Shown one piece after another: positions 36,841 to 44,067 of a stretch of 55,450 nt of DNA. The DNA lies in assembly GCA_035506535.1 (NCBI GenBank), contig DATJPE010000044.1, positions 1 to 55,450 on the forward strand, written 5' to 3'. Position 1 is the stretch's first letter. Each line of letters opens with the position of its first letter. The translations under genes were made by a program, and so were the position numbers. Under the pieces are notes generated by a model. It ran no database searches. It saw only the letters and a list, made by a program, of their open reading frames with translations, and was not told the origin of the DNA. The stretch comes from Actinomycetes bacterium. Its GTDB lineage: Bacteria; Actinomycetota; Actinomycetes; DATJPE01.

Positions 36841-38073
36841 ATGCGCGGGACCGGCCGACTGCCTTGGCCGGCCCTGGCCTTGCTCGCCCTGGGGTTCAGC
36901 GCCTGCGCCACGGGCGAAGGCGCGACCGGAGCGGTACGCCTGACCGGTCGCGCCCGCACCCTCCCGGTCGGCACGCTCACCGCCAGCGACGTCGGCGCGG
37001 CCCAGCGGGCGTTCGGGCTCGACGTCTTGAGCGCCCTGTGCCACACCACCCACTCGGCGAACCTCACCCTCTCGCCCGCGAGCCTGGCCGACCTGCTCGG
37101 CCTGCTCGACGCCGGCGCCGGGGGCGTGACGCGCCACCGGCTGGCGCACCTCCTGCACCTGCCGGCGTGGGGTCAGGACCTGATCGCCGCCCAGCAGGCC
37201 CGTACCCGGTCGCTGGCGGCGCTGGCGAGCGACCCGCACGCCCGGGTCCTCGTGAGCAACCACGTGTGGGCGCAGGCAGGCGCCCGGCCTCAGCAGACCT
37301 ACCTCGACGACATCCGCACCGCCTTCGACGCCGATCTGCGCACCGTGGACTTCGCCGGAGCGCCGGCGGCGGCGACGGACTCGATCAACGCCGCGGTGGA
37401 CCACGACACCGAGGGGCTGATCCCCACGCTGTTCGACCGGCCGCTCGACGCCGGCACGGTCGACGTCCTCACGAACGCGGTCTACCTCGACGCCAGGTGG
37501 CAGCAGGCCTTCGACCCGCACTCCGACGACGCGACCTTCACCACGGCAGCCGGCCCCGTGACGGTCCCCATGATGTCGACGACCCAGGTCTTCGACTGGA
37601 CCGCGGCCGACGGCTGGCAGGCGGCCACCCTGCCCTACCAGGGCGGCACGCTCAGCGCGGTGGCGATGCTGCCTCCCGAGGCGAGCTCCGCCTGCACGGT
37701 CCCGTCGGCGAGCGCCCTCGACACGCTGCTCGGCCGAGCGATGGCGAGCACGACCGTGCGGCTGCCCCGCATGCGCCTCGAGCAGACCCACCAGCTCCTG
37801 CCGACCCTGACCCGGCTCGGACTGCCGGCGGACGGGGACTACTCAGCGATCCATCCCGGCGCCTTCCTCAGCCAGGTCGTGCAGAAGGTCGTCGTCGAGG
37901 TCGACGAGTCGGGGACACGTGCAGCGGCCGCGACCGGCGGGGCCATGGCGACCTCGGCGCGCCTGGACCAGCATCACCTGAGCTTCGACCGACCGTTCCT
38001 GTTCCTCGTGCGCGACACCGCAACGGGGTCCCCGCTGTTCCTGTCCTGGGTCGGTGACCCCACCCGCAGCTGA
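36841..38073 (+). CDS. Secreted serpin (serine protease inhibitor), probable lipoprotein
   Basis: 410 residues. A signal peptide ends in LGFSAC, a near-lipobox with Cys22 (Phe at -3 is unusual). The serpin fold is clear: SPASLADLLGLLDAGA, NAVYLDARWQQAFD with the shutter Trp region, and the C-terminal FDRPFLFLVRD. The reactive-loop hinge E356-SGTRAAAATGG fits an inhibitory serpin (Gly at P15, Thr at P14, four Ala at P12-P9), placing P1 near Ser372 if the loop has normal length. GGGGGAACGAGG precedes the ATG. It is probably cotranscribed with the membrane sigma fusion and might guard it from proteolysis; that link is inferred. Confidence 0.9.
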   Translation: MRGTGRLPWPALALLALGFSACATGEGATGAVRLTGRARTLPVGTLTASDVGAAQRAFGLDVLSALCHTTHSANLTLSPASLADLLGLLDAGAGGVTRHRLAHLLHLPAWGQDLIAAQQARTRSLAALASDPHARVLVSNHVWAQAGARPQQTYLDDIRTAFDADLRTVDFAGAPAAATDSINAAVDHDTEGLIPTLFDRPLDAGTVDVLTNAVYLDARWQQAFDPHSDDATFTTAAGPVTVPMMSTTQVFDWTAADGWQAATLPYQGGTLSAVAMLPPEASSACTVPSASALDTLLGRAMASTTVRLPRMRLEQTHQLLPTLTRLGLPADGDYSAIHPGAFLSQVVQKVVVEVDESGTRAAAATGGAMATSARLDQHHLSFDRPFLFLVRDTATGSPLFLSWVGDPTRS

Positions 38074-38078
38074 TCACC

Positions 38079-39611
38079 TCAGCGGCGGTGCAGGGCCCGT
38101 ACGTCGTCGACGGTGTCTGCCTGCTCCGCGGACTTGTCCGGGCGATGCCGCACCACGCGCGCGAAGCGCAGCGCCATCCCGCCCGGATAGCGCGAGGAGG
38201 TCTGCACGCCGTCGAAGGCGACCTCCACGACGAGCTCCGGGCGGACCGTCACCACCCAGTCACTCCGGTCGATGGCGAGAGCGAGCAGCCGCTCGGTCTG
38301 CCATCGCAGCATCTCGTCGGTCAGGCCCTTGAACGTCTTGCCCAGCATCACGAATCCGCCCGTCGAGGGGTCGCGCGCGCCGAGGTGCAGGTTGGAGAGC
38401 CAGCCACGACGACGCCCAGACCCCCACTCCGCCGCGAGCACCACGAGGTCGAGGGTGTGCACCGGCTTGACCTTCACCCAGGCGGCACCGCGACGGCCCG
38501 CGTCGTAGCGCGCATCGACCGCCTTGACGAGCACGCCCTCGTGGCCACGTCCGAGGGCCTCGTCGAGGAACGCCGCGGCGATCTCGTTGTCGTCGGTGAC
38601 CAGCCGGGGGACGAGCAGCCCCGACGGCGCGACCGACGCCAGCGCCTGGTGGCGGACCGCCGCCGGCAGGGACAGCAGGTCCGCCCCGTCGAGGTGCAGC
38701 GCGTCGAAGACGTACAGCGTGAGCGGTGTCTCCCGCCGTGCCCGCTCGAGGTCGATCCGCGAGCCGACGCGCGATCCGGTTACCTGGAACGGGCGCGGGC
38801 GACCGTCCGGGTGCACCGCGATGGCCTCGCCGTCGAGCACCGCGCTGCGCAGGGGCAGGGCGCGCACGGCGTCGACGATCTCCGGCAGCCGGTCGGTGAC
38901 GTCGTCGAGCGTGCGCGTGAAGACTCCCACGTCGGAGCCGTCGCGGTGGATCTGCACGCGGATGCCGTCGAGCTTCCACTCCACCGCCGCGCGACCCACC
39001 CGGCCGAGGGCCTCGGCCACCGTCGGGGCGCTCTGGGCGAGCATCGGCTGGACCGGCCGGCCGACCTCCAGGTGGAAGGCCCGCACCGCGGCCGCCGCGT
39101 CGGCGCCCGACTCCAGCACGGCGGCCGCGACCGGCCCGGGGCTGCCGCGCAGCATGACGGCACGGCGTACGTCCGGTGCGGGCAGGCCGGCCGCCCTCGC
39201 GAGCGCGTCCACCACGAGGGACTCCAGCGCCCCCTGGCGCAGCTCGCCCCGGGCGAGCCCGGACAGGAAGGCCTGCTCCGGGGCGGTCGCGGCGCCGAAC
39301 AGCTTCTCGAGCAGGACCCGGCGGGTGCTCACCGCGCCGGGACCGGACACCTGCGCGATGTCCCGGAAGGCCGTGTCGACCTCGGCCACGGTGAGCGTGG
39401 CCCGCTCGGCCGGTAGCGGCAGGTCGCGCAGCGTGGCCCAGCCGACCCCCGTCCGTCGTTGCCGCAGCTCGCCCGACAGGAACGCGACCGTGGTCTCGAC
39501 CTCCTCGGGCGCGGCGTCGTGCAGCGCCGCCGCCAGGAGCTCCACCTTGCGCGAGCGCGCGGACGTCGCGGCAACGTCGGCGGAGGTCTCGGCGAGCCTG
39601 GCCAGGAGCAC
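38079..39611 (-). CDS. ATP-dependent DNA ligase (LigB type)
   Basis: 510 residues. The adenylated lysine is K213 in VEWKLDGIRVQIHR (motif I, KxDG). Further nucleotidyltransferase motifs are VLDGEAIAV, LYVFDALHLDG, HEGVLVKAVDARY and WVKVKP, then an OB domain. A helical N-terminal DNA-binding region of about 200 residues precedes them. This matches the dispensable mycobacterial LigB type, which acts alongside the NAD-dependent LigA. The GTG at 39611 is 5 nt after the SDR stop, so the two are cotranscribed. Confidence 0.9.
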   Translation of the reverse strand: MLLARLAETSADVAATSARSRKVELLAAALHDAAPEEVETTVAFLSGELRQRRTGVGWATLRDLPLPAERATLTVAEVDTAFRDIAQVSGPGAVSTRRVLLEKLFGAATAPEQAFLSGLARGELRQGALESLVVDALARAAGLPAPDVRRAVMLRGSPGPVAAAVLESGADAAAAVRAFHLEVGRPVQPMLAQSAPTVAEALGRVGRAAVEWKLDGIRVQIHRDGSDVGVFTRTLDDVTDRLPEIVDAVRALPLRSAVLDGEAIAVHPDGRPRPFQVTGSRVGSRIDLERARRETPLTLYVFDALHLDGADLLSLPAAVRHQALASVAPSGLLVPRLVTDDNEIAAAFLDEALGRGHEGVLVKAVDARYDAGRRGAAWVKVKPVHTLDLVVLAAEWGSGRRRGWLSNLHLGARDPSTGGFVMLGKTFKGLTDEMLRWQTERLLALAIDRSDWVVTVRPELVVEVAFDGVQTSSRYPGGMALRFARVVRHRPDKSAEQADTVDDVRALHRR

Positions 39612-39616
39612 GGTCC

Positions 39617-40393
39617 TCAGTCCGCCGCGGGCCGGCGGTTGCGGTAGTAGTAGCGCGACACGACCGCCGACGGCAGGTACCGGGCGAGGGTGGCCGCCGT
39701 CTTGTACCGCAGGTCGGGAACCGAGCGGACCCGCCCGCGCGCGAGGTCGCGCAGCGCGGCGTCGACGACCGGGTCGACGTCCAGCCAGGCCCACGAGGGC
39801 AGCCGGCTCATGTCCAGGTGGGCCCGCTGGTGGAACTCCGTGTGCACGAACCCGGGCTCGAGCGCCATCAGGCGCACCCCGCGAGCGGCGACCTGCCGGG
39901 CCAGGCCGGTCGTGAAGGAGCTGACCCAGGACTTCGCTGCGTTGTACGTCCCAGCCGGGACGTAGGCCCCCACCGACGAGACGTTGACGACCGCGCCCGA
40001 GCCCCGCTCGAGCATGCCGGGCAGCGCGGCCCTGGTCAGCAGCAGGACGGCACGCACCAGCACGTCCAGCTCGCGCTCGAGGTCCTCGGGGCTCGAGTGC
40101 ACGAAGGAGGTCCCCAGCGTGAAGCCCGCGTCGTTCACCAGCAGGTCGACCGGGTGGGCGGGATCGGCGAGCCGCTCCACGACGCGTGCCACGTCCTCCC
40201 GCGTCGCCAGGTCGGCCACGAGCACGTCGACGTCGCCCCCGAACCGGTGGGCGAGGTCCGCCGCGGTGGCGTCGAGCCGGGCGCTGTCGCGAGCGACGAG
40301 GACGAGGTCGTAGCCGTCGGCGGCGAGCCGCCGGGCGAAGCCTGCTCCGATGCCCGACGTCGCCCCGGTGACGAGCGCGGTCGATGTGGCCAT
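39617..40393 (-). CDS. Short-chain dehydrogenase/reductase
   Basis: 258 residues. The cofactor motif TGATSGIG is at 9-16, NDAG replaces the common NNAG, and the catalytic set is S139/S140, Y150 and K154 in GTYNAAKS. An Arg in the second strand (VARDSARL) suggests NADPH preference. The C-terminus is basic with YRNRR. Substrate unknown. The ATG at 40393 gives the family N-terminus. An 8-bp inverted repeat (CCCCACCG, 40396-40416) lies directly before the start. Confidence 0.85.
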   Translation of the reverse strand: MATSTALVTGATSGIGAGFARRLAADGYDLVLVARDSARLDATAADLAHRFGGDVDVLVADLATREDVARVVERLADPAHPVDLLVNDAGFTLGTSFVHSSPEDLERELDVLVRAVLLLTRAALPGMLERGSGAVVNVSSVGAYVPAGTYNAAKSWVSSFTTGLARQVAARGVRLMALEPGFVHTEFHQRAHLDMSRLPSWAWLDVDPVVDAALRDLARGRVRSVPDLRYKTAATLARYLPSAVVSRYYYRNRRPAAD

Positions 40394-40450
40394 GTCCCCA
40401 CCGTGGCACGGTGGGGTGACGACGGCCACGCCGGTACCGAGGAGGCTGAG

Positions 40451-41428
40451 GTGGGAGCCGACCGATCCGCGGCACCGGATCCCCTCACCTGGGCTTGGGA
40501 CGCCCTGCGTGGTCTCGGCCGGTTCCCCACCGCCGATCCGGTCGAGGTCAAGGACCGCCCCTGGTCACGCGTGGTCCGGCTGCCGACCGGCGCGGGACCC
40601 GTGTGGCTGAAGGTCAACCGGGGCGGGACGACATACGAGCCCGCCCTCGTCAGCCTGCTCGCGCACCTCGTGCCCGGGGCCGTGGAGGCACCCCTGGCGT
40701 CACGGGGGCCGTGGTGGCTGTCCGCCGACGGCGGGCCGACCCTTCGCGCGAGCCGGGGAGACGCGCCGCTCACCGGGCAGGAGATGGCGGCGGTACTGGC
40801 CGAGTACGCCGTGCTCCAGCAGGCCAGCGCCGAGGCCCTGCCCACGCTCCTCGACGCCGGCGTCCCCGACCTGCGCCCCGAGCACCTGCCGTCGCTGCTG
40901 CGCGGCCTGCTCGACGACCAGGAGTGGATGCGGGTCGGGTTGGAGGGAGGGATGCCTGAGACGACCTACCGGCGCCTGCTGGCCCGTCTCCCCGAGGTGG
41001 ACGAGGCCTGCGAACGGCTCGCCGGCTCGCCGGTACCGATGTGCGTGCAGCACGACGACCTGCATGACAACAACGTCTTCGCTGGCACGGACGCCGGCGG
41101 GACGCGGTCCTACCGCATCTTCGACTGGGGTGACGCGAGCGTCGGTCATCCCTTCGCCACGCTCCTGGTCAGCCTCCGCAGCTTCGCCACCGCGCGCTCG
41201 GTGCCGGTCGACGACCCGGCGGTGCTCGCCCCGCGTGACGCCTACCTGGCGTGCTGGTCGGAGCTGGCGTCGATGGAGGACCTGGCGGCCGACGCCGACC
41301 TGGCCGTCCGCTTGGCGCCCATCGGACGCGCGCTGTCGTGGCGGCGCGCGCTGCTCGACGCCGAGGGCGCCGAGCGGGCGCGGTGGGGCGCAAACGTCTG
41401 GGGCTGGCTGGAGGAGCTCTTAGTCTGA
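40451..41428 (+). CDS. Aminoglycoside phosphotransferase (APH) family protein
   Basis: 325 residues of the protein-kinase-like APH/choline kinase fold. The catalytic loop is QHDDLHDNNVF and the metal-binding DFG-equivalent is IFDWGDASVGHPF. A conserved VWLKVNRGGTTYEP segment provides the ATP-binding Lys. The family phosphorylates many small molecules, and resistance should not be assumed. The GTG at 40451 has GGAGG about 5 nt upstream. It reads into the aminotransferase gene 4 bp downstream. Confidence 0.8.
   Translation: MGADRSAAPDPLTWAWDALRGLGRFPTADPVEVKDRPWSRVVRLPTGAGPVWLKVNRGGTTYEPALVSLLAHLVPGAVEAPLASRGPWWLSADGGPTLRASRGDAPLTGQEMAAVLAEYAVLQQASAEALPTLLDAGVPDLRPEHLPSLLRGLLDDQEWMRVGLEGGMPETTYRRLLARLPEVDEACERLAGSPVPMCVQHDDLHDNNVFAGTDAGGTRSYRIFDWGDASVGHPFATLLVSLRSFATARSVPVDDPAVLAPRDAYLACWSELASMEDLAADADLAVRLAPIGRALSWRRALLDAEGAERARWGANVWGWLEELLV
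41421..41426 (+). promoter_or_regulatory. Candidate -10 box (TAGTCT) of the class I aminotransferase, leaderless
   Basis: TAGTCT ends 6 nt before the GTG at 41433 and lies within the last codons of the APH-family gene. Confidence 0.4.
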
Positions 41429-41432
41429 GCCA

Positions 41433-42626
41433 GTGGAGCCGTCTTCGCGGGTGGGGTCAGGACAGCTGCGCCGAGCCCGCGGCGCGCTGCGGACGCACGG
41501 ACTCGGGACGACGATCTTCGCCGAGATGTCGGCCCTTGCGACCGCGACCCGCTCGGTCAACCTGGGCCAGGGGTTCCCCGACAGCGACGGCCCCGAGGAG
41601 GTCGTGGACGCGGCGATCGAGGCGATCCGGGCCGGGATGAACCAGTACCCGCCGGGCCCGGGGATCCCCGAGCTGCGCGAGGCCGTCGCCCACCACCGGC
41701 AGCGGTTCACCGGCCTGGCGTATGACCCGGACACGGAGGTCCTCGTCACCACCGGCGCCACCGAGGCGATCGCGGCGGCGCTCCTCGGCCTGGTCGACCC
41801 GGGTGACGAGGTCGTCGTCCTGGAGCCCTACTACGACTCCTACGTCGCCTGCATCGGCTTCGCCGGGGCGCTCCGGAGGCCGGTCACGCTCCGGCCGCCG
41901 ACGTACGACCTCGACGTCGACCAGCTGCGCGACGCGGTCACCGACCGGACCCGGCTGCTCCTGCTGAACACCCCGCACAACCCGACCGGCGCGGTGCTCT
42001 CCCGCGAGGAGCTGGAGGCGGTGGCGGCGCTCGCCGTCGAGCGGGACCTGGTCGTCGTCGTGGACGAGGTCTACGAGCACATGACCTATGAGCGCCCGCA
42101 CGTCGCGGCTGCGACGCTGCCCGGCATGCGGGAGCGCACCCTGTCGTTCGGCTCGGCCGGCAAGACGTTCTCGATGACCGGCTGGAAGATCGGGTGGGTG
42201 ACCGGTCCGGCGGACCTGGTGGCCGCGGTGCGCACGGTCAAGCAGTTCCTGACCTACACCTCCGGTGCGCCGTTCCAGCCGGCCGTCGCGCGTGGGCTGC
42301 GGCTGCCGGACGAGTACTTCACCGGCCTAGCCTCGACGCTGCGGGGCAAGCGAGACCGGCTCTGCGCCGGCCTGGCCGGGCTCGGACTCGAGGTGCACGT
42401 GCCGCGAGGCACCTACTTCGCGACGACCGACGTACGGCCGCTGGGCTACGCCAGCGGCCTCGACTTCTGCCGCGAGCTGCCCGGCCGGGCCGGTGTGGTG
42501 GCCATCCCCCACGCCGTCTTCTGGGACGACCAGGAGATCGGCGGACCGCTGGTGCGCTGGGCCTTCTGCAAGGCCGACCTCGTCCTGGACGAGGCCGTCG
42601 CCCGGCTGGCGACGGCGTTCGGCTGA
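41433..42626 (+). CDS. Class I/II PLP aminotransferase (DapC/kynurenine-glutamine transaminase type)
   Basis: 397 residues, fold type I. The Schiff-base lysine is K244 in FGSAGKTFSMTGWKIGW, with NTPHNPTGAV and VVVDEVYEHMTY as cofactor contacts. LGQGFPDSDGP near residue 44 and NQYPPGPGIPELR are typical of the branch with N-succinyldiaminopimelate, kynurenine/glutamine and methionine transaminases. The substrate cannot be fixed by eye. Kynureninase in the same window makes a kynurenine link conceivable, but they are 38 kb apart. Confidence 0.88.
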   Translation: MEPSSRVGSGQLRRARGALRTHGLGTTIFAEMSALATATRSVNLGQGFPDSDGPEEVVDAAIEAIRAGMNQYPPGPGIPELREAVAHHRQRFTGLAYDPDTEVLVTTGATEAIAAALLGLVDPGDEVVVLEPYYDSYVACIGFAGALRRPVTLRPPTYDLDVDQLRDAVTDRTRLLLLNTPHNPTGAVLSREELEAVAALAVERDLVVVVDEVYEHMTYERPHVAAATLPGMRERTLSFGSAGKTFSMTGWKIGWVTGPADLVAAVRTVKQFLTYTSGAPFQPAVARGLRLPDEYFTGLASTLRGKRDRLCAGLAGLGLEVHVPRGTYFATTDVRPLGYASGLDFCRELPGRAGVVAIPHAVFWDDQEIGGPLVRWAFCKADLVLDEAVARLATAFG

Positions 42627-42658
42627 GGGCGCGTACGTCGGCCCCGGACGACCGGGGG

Positions 42659-43327
42659 TTACCCCTGAGCGCGAAGGCTCACGACGGCCAGGGACGCGCC
42701 TACGGCGAGGGCGGCGAGCCCCCAGTGCAGCGGCGACGTGCCGATACCGGTGACCAGGTCGTTCCAGCGCGACCCTGCGATGGCCTGTCGCCAGCCGACA
42801 TCCAGCTCGGACATCCTCGACTGCACCGCGGTGGCGGTGAATCCGGTGACCGAGGCCAGCAGCGAGAAGAGGACGGCGCAGTAGACATTGCGCTCGTCCG
42901 CTCGCCCTCCGACAACGCGGATCGACGCCCCCACGAAGCCGCCGACGACCACGGAGAGGGCAGCCAGCTCGCCCCCAGTGAGACGCGCAAGCAGCAGCCA
43001 ACAGGCCGTACCGAGAACGGCCGCCCCGGCTGCCGCAACCGGGGCCAGCGCCGCAGCCGACACGGGCGCCGGTTCGTCGACGGACCGTGGGTAGCGCTGG
43101 GCCGGGGTCGGGCCGGCGCCGGTGGACCCGTGCCGCGGACCCGACGGCCGGGGCTGGTCGGCCGCGGGCAGACGCACCGGGTCGGGCCCCTGTGCCGGCG
43201 GCAGCCCGGGTGCCTCCGGCCACGCCCACAACCCGGCGAGAGGGTCCACCGGTGCCGCAGGGCCGACCGCGACCTCTGCGGGCGCGACCGCTGGCTCGAC
43301 GTCGGCCCCGGTTCGTGCGTGACGCAT
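42659..43327 (-). CDS. Membrane protein of unknown function with Pro-rich N-terminus (paralogue 1)
   Basis: 222 residues. The first 95 are Pro/Ala-rich and probably cytoplasmic and disordered. Three or four hydrophobic helices follow (ALSVVVGGFVGASIRVVGG, AVLFSLLASVTGF, a final LAALAVGASLAVVSLR). The helices and the motif VGxAxR align with the next gene upstream on this strand, so these are tandem paralogues. No function recognised. The ATG at 43327 has GAAAGAGG upstream. Confidence 0.65.
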   Translation of the reverse strand: MRHARTGADVEPAVAPAEVAVGPAAPVDPLAGLWAWPEAPGLPPAQGPDPVRLPAADQPRPSGPRHGSTGAGPTPAQRYPRSVDEPAPVSAAALAPVAAAGAAVLGTACWLLLARLTGGELAALSVVVGGFVGASIRVVGGRADERNVYCAVLFSLLASVTGFTATAVQSRMSELDVGWRQAIAGSRWNDLVTGIGTSPLHWGLAALAVGASLAVVSLRAQG

Positions 43328-43360
43328 GAGGCCTCTTTCGCTGAAGGCCTCTGAGGCCTC
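43328..43360. repeat. Cluster of GAGGCCTC palindromes
   Basis: GAGGCCTC at 43328-43335 and 43353-43360 with an AGGCCTCT between them, three AGGCCT cores in 33 bp right before the start codon of the gene at 43327. Possible operator. Confidence 0.5.
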
Positions 43361-43422
43361 TCGACGGTGGTATCCGTTCGATCATGGATCGACTCGGATG
43401 CTCGACCCCTTGAGGTCTGCCG

Positions 43423-43947
43423 TCAGCGGCGGACGAGCCGCACCGCGGTCAGCACGGCGAGCACCAGGAACAGCCAGTTCAAGGGATCCGACGAGAGATC
43501 CTGGGCGACGACGCCCCACCGCAGACCTTCGATCGCCGTGAGCAGGCTCACGTCGAAGTAGCGGCTGACCGCGTCGATAGTGGCGAGAACGAGTCCGAGC
43601 CCGACACCGAGCACCGCGAGCGCACCAGCCGTCACCGAGCTGAAGGTGCCCCGGCGGGCACCGAACGCCCGCATGGCGAACCCGACGAACCACCCGACGC
43701 CGATCGCCATCCAACCGATGTCGTGATTGGTCAGGTGAGCGACGAGCGCCCAGACAACGGCGGCGCCCACGGCCGCTCCCATGCCCATCACGAGGGCCGC
43801 CGCCCGCGGCGGCGCGGAGGCGGGTGGGGCGACCGGTGCGCCCCACTCGGCCGCCGTCACCGGAGGGGCGCCCGGGCCACTCAGACCCACGTCGACGGCG
43901 GCGGAGCCAGGCTCCGCCGGCTGGACCGGCCCCACATGGTCGTCCAT
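43423..43947 (-). CDS. Membrane protein of unknown function (paralogue 2)
   Basis: 174 residues. A Pro/Ala-rich N-terminus of about 50 residues precedes three or four helices (AAALVMGMGAAVGAAVVWAL, GWMAIGVGWFVGFAMRAFG, LAVLGVGLGLVLATI and a C-terminal LNWLFLVLAVLTAVRL). It aligns with the protein encoded at 42659-43327 over the helical part (LARLTGGELAALSV against VAHLTNHDIGWMAI). Start ATG at 43947. The 120 bp to clpB shows no feature. Confidence 0.65.
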   Translation of the reverse strand: MDDHVGPVQPAEPGSAAVDVGLSGPGAPPVTAAEWGAPVAPPASAPPRAAALVMGMGAAVGAAVVWALVAHLTNHDIGWMAIGVGWFVGFAMRAFGARRGTFSSVTAGALAVLGVGLGLVLATIDAVSRYFDVSLLTAIEGLRWGVVAQDLSSDPLNWLFLVLAVLTAVRLVRR

Positions 43948-44067
43948 CGCGCACGTCCCCCCGGTGGGCCGTCGCCTCGTCCACTGCGCCGCGATCGACC
44001 TGGGACCACGGTGGAGGACGGCGACCCGACCGTGCTACCGGCGGAAGGGTGAGACTTCACGCACCCC

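Noticed and set aside
40451-41428. Aminoglycoside resistance gene
   Set aside because: The fold is APH-like, but the family is broad and nothing in the context points to resistance.
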